DNA of 64,000 nt from Xylanivirga thermophila (GCF_004138105.1 NZ_RXHQ01000003.1:1-64000), one strand, 5' to 3'; shown: positions 17,455-26,965, counted from the stretch's first letter. The notes: a model not told the origin generated them from the sequence alone. A program made the numbers and translations.

Positions 17455-17504
17455 TTATATGCATTCTAAATCAATTTAAAGAATTTAGGGGAGGTAGTGT
17501 AAAT

Positions 17505-18563
17505 ATGGAACAAGTTACTGTAGCAGTAATAGGTTGTGGAAGTATAGCGCGTAATGCACATCTGCCATCATATGCTAAAAATCCGAGGGCAAAGATAAAA
17601 TATGTTGTAGATATAAAGCCTGAGGCTGCAAAAGAAATGGCGGAGCAGTATAATGTACCAAATGTTCTTACAGATTATAGAGATTTACTTGATGATGATG
17701 AGGTAGAGGCAATATCTATATGTACTCCAAATTATACACATGCACCTATAGCTATAGATTGCTTGAATGCTGGGAAAAATGTTCTATGTGAAAAACCTGC
17801 TGCAATAAATGCTGAGTTGGTTGAAAAAATGAAAAAGGCAGCCGATCGCAATAATAAGGTGCTTAATATTGGTGTTGTAAATCGCTTTGATAGTGTAGTG
17901 AATAAGATAAAAGATATGATAGATGCAGGAGAGTTAGGAAATTTATATCATATATACTGTTCTTTTCGTTCTCATAGATCTATACCGGGCCTTGGTGAAT
18001 GGTTTACTACTAAATCCATGTCAGGTGGTGGAGTACTTATAGATTGGGGTGTCCATTTTCTTGATCTTATATTCTATTGTATCAGCCCTGAAAAAATATT
18101 GACTGTATCTAGCAATGCATATAGCGAACTTGCAAAGAATATGCGGGAATACGTCTATGAAAGTATGTGGGCAGGTCCACCAAACTATAATGGGGTTTAT
18201 GACGTAGAAGAATTTGTAACTGGACTTATACGTACTTCAGGTCCTACCATAAGCTTAAATGGTGCATGGGCACAAAATATAAATGACCCGGCAATGTTTA
18301 TAGAATTTATGGGTGATAAGGGCGGTATAAAGTTGCAATACGGTGGAGATTTTACTTTTTATACTACAAAGGACGGAAAACTATATCAAGAGGATTCTTC
18401 AGTAGCCCATAATGATAAATTTTATGATGAACTGGATAGTTTTCTTAAATCATCTATAGAGAACCGAAAAAACAGGGCAAATGTAGATAATATACTAATA
18501 ACTGCACAGGTCATGGATGCCATATATAAATCGGCACAACTGGGTAGAGAGGTGGTACTGTGA
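17505..18563 (+). CDS. Gfo/Idh/MocA-family oxidoreductase (1)
   Basis: A 352-residue NAD(P)-dependent dehydrogenase. The N-terminal Rossmann fold shows VAVIGCGSIARNAH, and the CEKPAA segment gives the catalytic lysine. The C-terminal domain carries GGGVLIDWGVHFLDL with the Asp and His used in hydride transfer. I chose ATG 17505 because GGGGAGGTAG lies just upstream. It overlaps the next gene by 4 bp (GTGA), so the two are probably co-translated. The substrate is presumably a sugar, inositol or sugar acid. Confidence 0.9.
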   Translation: MEQVTVAVIGCGSIARNAHLPSYAKNPRAKIKYVVDIKPEAAKEMAEQYNVPNVLTDYRDLLDDDEVEAISICTPNYTHAPIAIDCLNAGKNVLCEKPAAINAELVEKMKKAADRNNKVLNIGVVNRFDSVVNKIKDMIDAGELGNLYHIYCSFRSHRSIPGLGEWFTTKSMSGGGVLIDWGVHFLDLIFYCISPEKILTVSSNAYSELAKNMREYVYESMWAGPPNYNGVYDVEEFVTGLIRTSGPTISLNGAWAQNINDPAMFIEFMGDKGGIKLQYGGDFTFYTTKDGKLYQEDSSVAHNDKFYDELDSFLKSSIENRKNRANVDNILITAQVMDAIYKSAQLGREVVL

Positions 18564-19423
18564 AACATATAGGTTTCATTGATTATTATATTGATGAATG
18601 GCATGCTAATAATTATCCCGCATGGATTAGAGAAAATATAACTAAAAAGGGATGGGATTGGGATATAAGCTATGTATGGGCTGAAATTGATAATCCTAAT
18701 GGACTGGATACTGATAGCTGGTGTAAAAAATATAATGTAGAGCGTGTAGATACCATAGAAGAACTGGTAGAAAAGTCAGATTTTATAATGGTTTTATCTC
18801 CAGACAATCCCGAAAATCATGAAAGATTTTCAAAGCTAGCATTGATGTCAGGTAAACCGGTTTATATAGATAAGACTTTTTCGCCAGATCTTGCTTCAGG
18901 GGTTAGGATGTTTAAAACTGCTGAGCAATATAACACCCCTATGTTTTCGAGTTCAGCGCTTCGTTTTGCCGAGGAGCTTTCTATCTATCCTGATTCAGAT
19001 GTAAATCATGATAGTATAGAATATGTAGCTACTATGGGACCGGGGTATTTTGACAATTATGCAGTTCATCAAATTGAAATGATAGTGTCATTAATGGGAG
19101 TCGGAGCAAAAAGGATTAAAAGTTTGTCTTCTACAAATGGAAGGTTCTTATCAATAGAATATAATGATGGACGAAGGGCCTCTATGCTCCAGATTCAGGA
19201 TATGCCATTTCAGTTATCTATGCAGCTAAAAGATGGCAAGGGAATATTTATAAAGGAATGTTCTGATACATTTCCCAGGCTTATCGATGAAATAATGAAC
19301 TTTTTTAATACTAAAGAGATTCCTGTAGCCCAGGAAGAAACCCTTGAAATAATGGCTATTATAGAGGCAGGTAACAAGGCTTTAAAAAATTATGATACTT
19401 GGATAGATATATCCCACTATTAA
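18560..19423 (+). CDS. divergent Gfo/Idh/MocA-like protein (2)
   Basis: A 287-residue protein that resembles the oxidoreductase family in its middle and C-terminal parts: VYIDKTFSPDLASG matches the EKP region and DNYAVHQIEMI the Asp/His region. The N-terminus (MKHIGFIDYYIDEWHANNY) lacks the GxGxxG nucleotide loop. It may bind the cofactor differently or serve as a non-catalytic partner of the gene-1 enzyme, with which it overlaps by 4 bp. The start is a GTG in the overlap. Confidence 0.75.
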   Translation: MKHIGFIDYYIDEWHANNYPAWIRENITKKGWDWDISYVWAEIDNPNGLDTDSWCKKYNVERVDTIEELVEKSDFIMVLSPDNPENHERFSKLALMSGKPVYIDKTFSPDLASGVRMFKTAEQYNTPMFSSSALRFAEELSIYPDSDVNHDSIEYVATMGPGYFDNYAVHQIEMIVSLMGVGAKRIKSLSSTNGRFLSIEYNDGRRASMLQIQDMPFQLSMQLKDGKGIFIKECSDTFPRLIDEIMNFFNTKEIPVAQEETLEIMAIIEAGNKALKNYDTWIDISHY

Positions 19424-19434
19424 AACAACCTAGT

Positions 19435-19476
19435 GATGCTCCTTCTTGTCAAATATTAAATTCAAGGAGGAGCATC
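19435..19476 (+). terminator. hairpin after the oxidoreductase pair
   Basis: GATGCTCCTTCTTG (19435-19448) pairs with CAAGGAGGAGCATC (19463-19476) over 14 positions with one G-U. The following sequence is TTGATATAATT, only weakly T-rich, so termination may be partial. Confidence 0.5.
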
Positions 19477-19516
19477 TTGATATAATTAAAATTTTGTTAT
19501 GCTTTGAGGTGAAATT

Positions 19517-20314
19517 ATGATAATAGATCACGATTTGCATATACATACAAATTTGTCTTCATGTTCAAACGATCCAGATGCTATTCCTTCCAAGATTATA
19601 AAAAAAGCAAGGAAAAATGGATTGAAAACTATAGGATTTTGCGATCATTTTTGGGATGAAACTGTGCCAGGAGCCTCTGGATGGTATAAAGGTCAGGACT
19701 TCACACATGTATCCCTTATAAGGAATCAAATACCAAGAGATAAAGAAGGTATAGATGTTTTAATAGGTTGTGAGACGGAATATTGTGGAGGAGGCAAGAT
19801 TGGCATATCCAAAGCTAGAGTAGAAGAATTTGACTATGTTTTAGTTCCCATATCCCATTTTCATATGAAAGGATTTGTTGTACCGGATACGAATTTGAGT
19901 TTTGAGGATATGGCGAATTTGCTAGTTGAAAGATTTATCGAGGTCTTGCAACTAGATATAGCAACAGCAATACCACATCCTTTTTATCCTGTAGGTTATA
20001 CTCAATATGTAGATGAGATTTTATCATATGTAGAGGATAATGCTTTTTACGATTGCTTTAATATGGCAGCAGATAAAAAGGTGGGGATTGAGGTGTCTAA
20101 TGTAATGTTTCCCGGAAGCCGTGGCAAGAAATATGATGGATTTCATGATGAAACTTTTTTACGGATTTTGAGTATTGCAAGGGAATGTGGATGTATGTTT
20201 TATTTTGGTAGTGATGCCCATGAATTGGATTCCATAGGGTTGGTTAAAAATCTTGGACCTTATGCCCAAAGGATTGGAATAGCTGAAAAACAACTTATGT
20301 TAAATATATTATAG
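19517..20314 (+). CDS. PHP-domain phosphoesterase/hydrolase
   Basis: A 265-residue PHP protein related to histidinol phosphatase HisK-type enzymes. Metal-binding elements are visible: DHDLHIHTN at the N-terminus, FCDHFWD, GCETEYCGG, and FGSDAHELD near the C-terminus. PHP enzymes are multi-metal hydrolases of phosphate esters. No histidine genes are nearby, so a role in the surrounding sugar pathway is more likely. GAGGTGA precedes the ATG, and the next gene follows after 15 bp. Confidence 0.85.
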   Translation: MIIDHDLHIHTNLSSCSNDPDAIPSKIIKKARKNGLKTIGFCDHFWDETVPGASGWYKGQDFTHVSLIRNQIPRDKEGIDVLIGCETEYCGGGKIGISKARVEEFDYVLVPISHFHMKGFVVPDTNLSFEDMANLLVERFIEVLQLDIATAIPHPFYPVGYTQYVDEILSYVEDNAFYDCFNMAADKKVGIEVSNVMFPGSRGKKYDGFHDETFLRILSIARECGCMFYFGSDAHELDSIGLVKNLGPYAQRIGIAEKQLMLNIL

Positions 20315-20329
20315 AAAAGGGAGATATAT

Positions 20330-21685
20330 ATGCATATTACATATTTAACTTTTGCTGAGAGATTATCTGTGGAGATTCTTCAAAGTGCAGATGAAGGAAA
20401 GAATATAGAAAAATATATGAATGCAGTTAAGGAGATAAAAACTTTAGATGACAATAAAAAAGAAGAAAAGTCAGCACAGCTAATAGATGAACTGATCTCT
20501 ATTAATGCAGTAAATGCCCAGATTGATGAACCTTCAGATATTGAAGATATAAGGAAGAGGAGAAGTTCAGGTCCTAGAAGAATGCTTGTAAACATGGATG
20601 ATGATATACTATATGATAAGATATTTGGAGCGTGGTTAGGAAGATGTAGTGGATGTCTTCTAGGGCAGCCTGTGGAGGGTTGGTATAGAGATAGGATATG
20701 GGGATTTGCTAAAGATACTAATAATTATCCAATAAATTATTATTTTTCATCTAAAGTGCCAGATGATATTAGGAAAAAATATAATATAAAAGACGATGGA
20801 ATTGTGTATAGCTCAAATAAAATAAATTGGATCAATAATATAGAGCATATGGTGGAAGATGATGATACAAATTATACCATATTAGCCTTGTCTATAATTA
20901 ACCAGTATGGACTTAATTTTACATCAGAGAATGTTGCAGAATCATGGATGTTTAACCTACCTATTTTACATACCTGCAGCGCCGAAAGGGTAGCTTACCA
21001 AAACATATCTAATATGATGGATGCACCTCAATCTGCCATATTTAGGAATCCATATAGGGAGTGGATTGGAGCACAGATAAGGGCAGATTTTTATGGATAT
21101 ATAACTCCTGGATATCCTGAATTGGGTGCAGAGATGGCATGGAGGGATGCAAGAATATCCCATACTAAAAATGGTATATACGGTGCCATGTGGGTAGCAG
21201 CTATGTTATCTGCTGCAGCTATAACAGATGATATAGAAGAGGTTATAAGGGTAGGGTTATCGGAGATACCTAAAGATAGCAGGTTGGCCAAAGGAATAAA
21301 TAAAGTTTTTGGATGGCAAAAGGAAGGTTTGAAATGGGAAGAGGCTATAGATAGATTGCATGAAGAATACGATGAAACTATAGGACATAACTGGTGTCAT
21401 ACTATACCTAATGCAATGATTGTAGCAATTTCGCTTATCTATGGTCATGGGGATTTTGAACGATCTGTAGGCATAGCTATATTAGCAGCTTTTGATACGG
21501 ATTGTAATGCGGCTACAGTAGGTTCTATTATAGGTATGTTACAAGGGGCAGGCAATTTACCTTATAAATGGATAGAACCTTTAAAAGATACTATAATATC
21601 AGGTGTACAAGGTTTTGGAAAGATAGCCATATCGGAACTTGCAAGGCGGACTATTCCCTTTGCTAGAAGGACAATGCAATTATAA
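20330..21685 (+). CDS. ADP-ribosylglycohydrolase-family protein
   Basis: A 451-residue protein with an N-terminal helical extension of about 85 residues, then a DraG/ARH fold. That fold begins DKIFGAWLGRCSGCLLGQPV and carries the metal ligands EDDDTNYT and DTDCNAATVGSI. Family members remove ADP-ribose from proteins or act on other N- or O-glycosides. Those placed among sugar genes, as here, are mostly of unknown substrate. The ribosome site is AAAAGGGAG. Confidence 0.85.
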   Translation: MHITYLTFAERLSVEILQSADEGKNIEKYMNAVKEIKTLDDNKKEEKSAQLIDELISINAVNAQIDEPSDIEDIRKRRSSGPRRMLVNMDDDILYDKIFGAWLGRCSGCLLGQPVEGWYRDRIWGFAKDTNNYPINYYFSSKVPDDIRKKYNIKDDGIVYSSNKINWINNIEHMVEDDDTNYTILALSIINQYGLNFTSENVAESWMFNLPILHTCSAERVAYQNISNMMDAPQSAIFRNPYREWIGAQIRADFYGYITPGYPELGAEMAWRDARISHTKNGIYGAMWVAAMLSAAAITDDIEEVIRVGLSEIPKDSRLAKGINKVFGWQKEGLKWEEAIDRLHEEYDETIGHNWCHTIPNAMIVAISLIYGHGDFERSVGIAILAAFDTDCNAATVGSIIGMLQGAGNLPYKWIEPLKDTIISGVQGFGKIAISELARRTIPFARRTMQL

Positions 21686-21714
21686 TACCACACAATAAAT
21701 ATACCTAATATATA

Positions 21715-21723
21715 TGCTATAAT
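21715..21723 (+). promoter_or_regulatory. extended -10 element before third oxidoreductase gene
   Basis: TGCTATAAT is an exact extended -10 sequence, 50 bp before the ATG at 21774. A clear -35 is not visible. Confidence 0.4.
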
Positions 21724-21773
21724 ATAAAGAAAAAGAAGGTTTTTAATATAAAAAATATAACGGGGTGAAAAAA

Positions 21774-22805
21774 ATGGAAAAAGTAAAAGTAGCAATGGTT
21801 GGGTGTGGGAGGATTTCAGAGGTATACAGAGAAGTATTTAAAACTTTAAAAGATAAAGTAGAAGTAAAATATTCAGTGGATATTGATAAAGAACGAGCTG
21901 AGGAGTTTGCTAGTCATTTTAATGGCTGTAGAGCCATCACGGATTATAAGGAGATACTTGATAGTGAGGTAGATATAGTACATTTGGCTACTCCACATTA
22001 TTTGCATCCAATAATGGCAATTGATTTTATGAATCACAAGCACCATGTACTTACGGAGAAACCAATGGCTATCACACTAAAAGACGCCGATGACATGATA
22101 AAGACATCTGATAAAAATGGAGTAAAACTAGGAGTTATTTTTCAAACACGATATGTAAAAGGTTGTATGGAGCTGAAAAAGTTTATTGAAGAAGGTAAAC
22201 TAGGTAAAATCTTAGGTGCTAGATCATATCTTTCATGGTCACGCCCTGACAGTTATTATGCAGAATCTAACTGGAAAGGTACATGGGATAAGGAAGGCGG
22301 CGGTGTACTGATAGATCAGGCCATCCACAGTCTTGATAGAGTACAATGGCTAGTTGGCTCTAATATTCAGTGGATTGAAGGGTCAATGGCTAATCGTATG
22401 CATCAGGTTGTTCGTGTTGAAGATGTTGCTGAGGCACTTGTAAAGTTTGAAAATGGATGCTTATATCAGTTATATGCATGTAATGCTTATCCTATAAATG
22501 CACCTATAGAGATTGAAATTGTAGGTGAAAAGGGAAAGGTAGGTCTTGTGCAGGATCTGGCATGGGTAGAATTAGAAGGTCAGGAACGTTATGAAATTCA
22601 TGAGGGATATGATGGATTGTATGTAGGACCTAGTTATTGGGGCAGCAGTCATATCACTCAAATAAAGGATTTTTATAAGTCTGTTATGGAAGATAAACCC
22701 GTGGCTATAGATGGACGTGAAGGCCGTAAAGCGCTAGAACTTGTACTTGGTATATATAAATCAGCCAGAGAACATAAAAGGATAGATTTACCATTCGAAG
22801 ATTGA
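21774..22805 (+). CDS. Gfo/Idh/MocA-family oxidoreductase (3)
   Basis: A 343-residue dehydrogenase with the nucleotide loop VAMVGCGRISEVY, catalytic lysine in LTEKPMAI, and GGGVLIDQAIHSLD for the active-site Asp/His. The ATG at 21774 is preceded by GGGGTG; the GTG at 21765 lies inside that site and is rejected. It begins a three-gene unit with the FAD oxidoreductase and the PhnP-like hydrolase. Confidence 0.9.
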   Translation: MEKVKVAMVGCGRISEVYREVFKTLKDKVEVKYSVDIDKERAEEFASHFNGCRAITDYKEILDSEVDIVHLATPHYLHPIMAIDFMNHKHHVLTEKPMAITLKDADDMIKTSDKNGVKLGVIFQTRYVKGCMELKKFIEEGKLGKILGARSYLSWSRPDSYYAESNWKGTWDKEGGGVLIDQAIHSLDRVQWLVGSNIQWIEGSMANRMHQVVRVEDVAEALVKFENGCLYQLYACNAYPINAPIEIEIVGEKGKVGLVQDLAWVELEGQERYEIHEGYDGLYVGPSYWGSSHITQIKDFYKSVMEDKPVAIDGREGRKALELVLGIYKSAREHKRIDLPFED

Positions 22806-22833
22806 TATGTAATAATATGGAGGATTTTTAATT

Positions 22834-24201
22834 ATGAGGTCTATTTGTGAGCATGAACGGGTAATACCTATAATAGTTGAAACCGATGTCTTAGTGGCAG
22901 GCGGGGGCACGGCAGGTGCTGTTGCAGCCATTTCGGCAGCTCGTGAAGGAGCAAATGTAGTATTAATTGAACAGTTTGGAGGGTTAGGGGGAACTGCTAC
23001 ACAGTCTCTAGTTACCCCTATGATGCATACTTATATAGAAAACAACCCCATGTGTTCATCTATAAGCCAGGAGATAAATGACAGACTGATAGAAAGTGGA
23101 TATGGGTATAAGGGGAACAATGGTAATGGAGGATATTTTGATCCGTTAATGTTAAAGTATCTGTTGGAAAAGATGGCTGTAGAATCGGGAGTTAATCTTT
23201 TATACTATACATTTGTATCAGATGTTATTATCAAAGATAATAAAGTACAAGGCTTAATAATAGAAAACAAAAATGGCCGTAATGCCTTGCTTGGAAAAGT
23301 TATTATTGACTGTACAGGAGATGCAGATTTAGCCTGGAAGGCAGGGGTTCCATGTGATAAGGGCGATGAAGATGGGAAAAATCAGCCATTATCCTTAAGA
23401 TATTTAGTAGGTGGAATAGATTTAGAGAAATTTAGTGATTTTATAAGAAACTATGATAAAAACTTTCGTTATAAAGAATCCATATTCTATTCAGCAGTTA
23501 CATCCAAGGGGGACGGTGTATTAGATCCTGTATTCAAAGAAGCTATTAAAAAAGGAGATTTAACGGAAGAAGATGCAATATATTGGGAAATTTTTGGAGT
23601 TCCCGGTAGGTATGATACTTTAGCTTTTAATTGTCCTGAATTTTTTGAAGATGTGGATGGTACCAATGCATATCATCTTACCAAAGCACAGATTAAGGGC
23701 AAAGAAGCTATAATGCGACATTTGAAATTTTATAAAAAATATTTTAACGGGTTTGAAAATGCATATGTTTCAGAAATAGCTCCCATGGTAGGGATTAGAG
23801 AGTCAAGGAGGATAATTGGTGAATATAAGCTTAGTGATGAAGATGTATTACTAAAAAGAAAGTTTAACGACTATATAGCTAAATCTAATTATCCGGTAGA
23901 TATCCATGGCAAGACTCTAAAATATGAAGATTTAAAAGCAGTAGAAGATGATAGACCGTATTATGAAATACCGTATAGATGTTTATTGCCCGTTGATATA
24001 GAAAATATGCTTGTTGCCGGTAGATGTATCTCCGCCTCATTTTTAGCCCAATCATCACTCCGCATTCAACCAACTGTTAGGGCAATTGGCGAAGCAGCAG
24101 GTATTGCAGCAGCTATTGCAGTAAAAGAGGATATATTATTGCAGCAAATAGATGGGACTAGAATTCGAGAAATTATGATTGATAGGGGAGGCAATTTCTA
24201 A
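22834..24201 (+). CDS. FAD-dependent oxidoreductase (FAD_oxidored family)
   Basis: A 455-residue flavoprotein. The dinucleotide fold near the N-terminus reads DVLVAGGGTAGAVAAISAA and ends with the acidic residue in VLIEQFGG. IIDCTGDADLAW is the second conserved nucleotide-binding stretch, and ARCISASFLAQSSLR-like sequence closes the protein. Enzymes of this group lie in sugar and sugar-acid clusters and oxidise hydroxyl groups, but substrates are mostly unassigned. GGAGG precedes the ATG. Confidence 0.88.
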   Translation: MRSICEHERVIPIIVETDVLVAGGGTAGAVAAISAAREGANVVLIEQFGGLGGTATQSLVTPMMHTYIENNPMCSSISQEINDRLIESGYGYKGNNGNGGYFDPLMLKYLLEKMAVESGVNLLYYTFVSDVIIKDNKVQGLIIENKNGRNALLGKVIIDCTGDADLAWKAGVPCDKGDEDGKNQPLSLRYLVGGIDLEKFSDFIRNYDKNFRYKESIFYSAVTSKGDGVLDPVFKEAIKKGDLTEEDAIYWEIFGVPGRYDTLAFNCPEFFEDVDGTNAYHLTKAQIKGKEAIMRHLKFYKKYFNGFENAYVSEIAPMVGIRESRRIIGEYKLSDEDVLLKRKFNDYIAKSNYPVDIHGKTLKYEDLKAVEDDRPYYEIPYRCLLPVDIENMLVAGRCISASFLAQSSLRIQPTVRAIGEAAGIAAAIAVKEDILLQQIDGTRIREIMIDRGGNF

Positions 24202-24203
24202 AA

Positions 24204-25022
24204 ATGAATATTAAATTTTTAGGTACTGCAGCGGCAGAAGGTTGGCCGGCCTTATTTTGTCAATGCGATGCATGTAAGCGTGCACAAGAATTAGGTGGTA
24301 AGAATATAAGAACTCGTGCGTCCTGTCTTATAGATAATAGATATCTAGTGGATTTTTCACCTGATACATATATGCATAAATTAATATATAATCTTGATTT
24401 ATCGCAGGTTGAGAGTTGTTTTATCACCCATTCCCATTCTGATCATTTTCATCCCCTTGATTTTGAGATGCGACTAGATGGGTTTGCTCATATAAAAGAT
24501 AGAATACCTCTTAATCTATATGGAAATAGCAAGGTAAAGAAGCTATTTGATTATGCCCTTAGTGGAATGGATTTTACAGACGTAGTAAATTATCATCTTT
24601 TACAGCCATTTGATGAAGTAGAGGCGGGAGATGTAAAATTAGTAGCACTTCCAGCAGACCATGATAAGAGGGAGGACTGCTTTATATACATTATAGAGAT
24701 AAATAGGAAAACTCTTTTATATGGTCATGATTCAGGGTATTATCCAAAAAAAACATGGGATGAATTAGAAAAATATATATTCGATGGTGTTATATTGGAT
24801 TGTACCTTTGGCCCTAAAGATTGTCGTTCGGGGCATATGGGGCTTTCAACAGATATAGATGTAAAAAATAGGTTTTTAGAGATCGGCTCAGCACATAATA
24901 ATACTAAGTTCATCATCACTCATTTTTCGCATAATATGAAGCTTATGCACCATGAAATTGAGAAAATAGCAAAATCCCATGGCTTTATAACGGCATATGA
25001 CGGATTAGAAGTTGAAATATAA
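24204..25022 (+). CDS. metallo-beta-lactamase-fold hydrolase, PhnP-like
   Basis: A 272-residue MBL-fold protein. The metal motif is THSHSDHFHPLD, with further ligands in PADHDKRED, YGHDSGYY and THFSHN. The N-terminal CQCDACKRA is the structural zinc site of PhnP-type phosphodiesterases, which open cyclic phosphates of sugars. It starts 2 bp after the flavoprotein gene with GGGAGG inside that gene's end. In this cluster it may hydrolyse a cyclic phosphate or a lactone. Confidence 0.86.
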   Translation: MNIKFLGTAAAEGWPALFCQCDACKRAQELGGKNIRTRASCLIDNRYLVDFSPDTYMHKLIYNLDLSQVESCFITHSHSDHFHPLDFEMRLDGFAHIKDRIPLNLYGNSKVKKLFDYALSGMDFTDVVNYHLLQPFDEVEAGDVKLVALPADHDKREDCFIYIIEINRKTLLYGHDSGYYPKKTWDELEKYIFDGVILDCTFGPKDCRSGHMGLSTDIDVKNRFLEIGSAHNNTKFIITHFSHNMKLMHHEIEKIAKSHGFITAYDGLEVEI

Positions 25023-25046
25023 AAATAAAGGAATTGATGTTTTATA

Positions 25047-25092
25047 AAAAGCATGCCATAATTATATTATAAACGATGGTGTGCTTTTTTAT
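25047..25092 (+). terminator. intrinsic terminator after the PhnP-like gene
   Basis: AAAAGCATGCCAT (25047-25059) pairs with ATGGTGTGCTTTT (25076-25088) over 13 positions with two G-U pairs, and TTTATAATT follows. It ends the three-gene unit and stands just before the LacI operator. Confidence 0.75.
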
Positions 25093-25100
25093 AATTAAAA

Positions 25101-25116
25101 AGGTAACCGATTACCT
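25101..25116. promoter_or_regulatory. LacI-family operator
   Basis: AGGTAACCGATTACCT is a 16-bp palindrome with a single mismatched pair and the central CG dyad of LacI/GalR-type operators. It lies 18 bp before the start of the LacI-type gene, so autoregulation of that gene and the three following genes is likely. I found no second copy of this sequence in the window. Confidence 0.75.
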
Positions 25117-25133
25117 AGTTGGAGGTAAAGCAA

Positions 25134-26147
25134 ATGGCTACGATTTATGATATAGCAAAAAAAGCAGGTGTATCTGTAGCTACGGTATCCCGTGTATTAA
25201 ACGGAGTGGATCACCCTATAAAAGAAGAGACTAGAATAAAGGTATTAAGTGTAGCAGAGGAACTAAATTATCATCCAAATACAATTGCAAAAAGTTTGGT
25301 GGGGGGAAGGACATATACTATAGCCTTTCTTATTCCCAGCATTGCAAATGACTTTTATACCCAATTGGCAGAGGCTATAGAGGATAAGCTCCATGATAGG
25401 GGGTATATTACTTATCTTTGTAATACAAAACGTAATATAGATAAAGAGACTAAATATGTTGAGAGCATCATCGAGAGAAAGGTAGACGGGGTAATATTTA
25501 GTCCTACTAGAGTAAGACCAGAAGATAATAGGCAGAATAAAAGAAATATAGAAGAGTTAATAAAAAACAATGTACCAGTTGTAGCTTTTGGTAGTCATTT
25601 TGAAGGTGTCAGTCAAATCCATATAAACACATATGAAGGATCTATTAAGGCTACCAGCTACCTTATAGATTTAGGGCATCTAAGAATTGGGTTTGTAGAT
25701 GGGTTAATGGCAGGTACCAGACGGAGCAGACGAAAAGGCTATATGGCCGCATTAAAAGACAGTTATATAGGAGTAGATGATGAGCTTATTGTTTCAGGGG
25801 ATTTAACCTTGCAAGGGGGATATGAATGTACGAAAACTTTATTATCTTTAAAAGATCCTCCTACAGCCATAATTACCGTTAATAATCTTATGGCAATGGG
25901 TGCGCTGAAAGCTGCTGGAGATATGGGCGTAAATGTACCAAATGAGTTATCTGTAATAGGATTTGATGATAGCGTATTGGCACAAATAATAGAGCCGTCC
26001 CTTACGGTTGTCAGACAACCGTTGGGTATTATAGGCGATTTAGCAGAGCAACTTTTAATGGAGCAAATAGAAGATGATGCCTCAATTAGAACTGTAGAAG
26101 TAATGCCCGAGCTAATAACAAGGCAGTCTTGCCATAAAGTGAATTAA
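25134..26147 (+). CDS. LacI-family transcriptional regulator
   Basis: A 337-residue regulator with an N-terminal LacI helix-turn-helix (ATIYDIAKKAGVSVATVSRV and hinge, residues 2-60) and a periplasmic-binding-protein-like effector domain. The end of that domain shows ELSVIGFDDSVLAQIIEPSLT. ATG 25134 has GGAGGT upstream. It probably senses the sugar handled by the following isomerases and dehydrogenase and binds the palindrome before its gene. Confidence 0.93.
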   Translation: MATIYDIAKKAGVSVATVSRVLNGVDHPIKEETRIKVLSVAEELNYHPNTIAKSLVGGRTYTIAFLIPSIANDFYTQLAEAIEDKLHDRGYITYLCNTKRNIDKETKYVESIIERKVDGVIFSPTRVRPEDNRQNKRNIEELIKNNVPVVAFGSHFEGVSQIHINTYEGSIKATSYLIDLGHLRIGFVDGLMAGTRRSRRKGYMAALKDSYIGVDDELIVSGDLTLQGGYECTKTLLSLKDPPTAIITVNNLMAMGALKAAGDMGVNVPNELSVIGFDDSVLAQIIEPSLTVVRQPLGIIGDLAEQLLMEQIEDDASIRTVEVMPELITRQSCHKVN

Positions 26148-26171
26148 AATAAATATATGAGGTGATATGTT

Positions 26172-26954
26172 ATGAGTTATCCAATTATTGCTGCCCAGCT
26201 TTATACTGTTAGGGATTTTACCAAGATTCCTAAGGATATAGAAAAGACTTTTAAAAAGTTGAAAGAAATAGGCTATAATGCTGTACAGGTATCAGGTATA
26301 GGTCCTATAGAACATGAACGCTTAAAACATATGGCAGATGAAGCGGGGCTAAAGATTTGTGCTACCCACATATCCTTTGATAAATTGGAAGATGACTTTG
26401 ATGATGTGGTAAAGCAGCATAAATTATGGGATTGTGAGTACGTAGGTTTAGGTAGTATGCCTGGAGAATATCGCACTAATGAAGAAGGATTTAAAAATTT
26501 TGCCCACAAAGCATCTGAGATAGCTAGAAGACTCAATGATCAGGGCCTTAAGTTTGTATATCATAATCATAATTTTGAATTCACACGATTTGGTAATACA
26601 ACGGGGATGGATATATTATTTAATGAAAGTGATCCAGATGCCTTTCAGTTTGAAATGGATACATTTTGGGTTCAGGCGGGAGGCGCAAATCCAGTAGACT
26701 GGATAAAAAAGTTAAAAGGTCGTATGGAAGTTATACATTTTAAGGACATGGCAGTAGGCTTGGATATGAAACCCATAATGTCAGAGGTAGGAGAAGGAAA
26801 TCTAAACTGGAAGGATATAATAGATGCCTGCAAGGATATAGGAGTGAAGTGGGCACCTGTAGAGCAGGATATATGTAAGAGAGATCCGTTTGAGAGTTTA
26901 TCCATTAGCCTAAAAAATTTAAAAAAGATGGGGTTGTCATCTGAGGTAAAATAG
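26172..26954 (+). CDS. xylose-isomerase-like TIM barrel, sugar isomerase/epimerase (1)
   Basis: A 260-residue AP_endonuc_2-fold protein of the kind acting as sugar isomerase, epimerase or dehydratase. It begins IIAAQLYTVRDFTKIPKD, and metal ligands are visible in YHNHNFEF, the Glu of QFEMDTFW, IHFKDM and PVEQD. GAGGTGATATG precedes its start. It forms one operon with the LacI gene, the second barrel and the fourth oxidoreductase. Confidence 0.85.
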   Translation: MSYPIIAAQLYTVRDFTKIPKDIEKTFKKLKEIGYNAVQVSGIGPIEHERLKHMADEAGLKICATHISFDKLEDDFDDVVKQHKLWDCEYVGLGSMPGEYRTNEEGFKNFAHKASEIARRLNDQGLKFVYHNHNFEFTRFGNTTGMDILFNESDPDAFQFEMDTFWVQAGGANPVDWIKKLKGRMEVIHFKDMAVGLDMKPIMSEVGEGNLNWKDIIDACKDIGVKWAPVEQDICKRDPFESLSISLKNLKKMGLSSEVK

Positions 26955-26965
26955 GAGGTTACCAT

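Noticed and set aside
17327-17504. Possible small RNA in the gap after anmK
   Set aside because: Apart from the tandem 17-bp repeat, no promoter-terminator pair or stable fold is visible.
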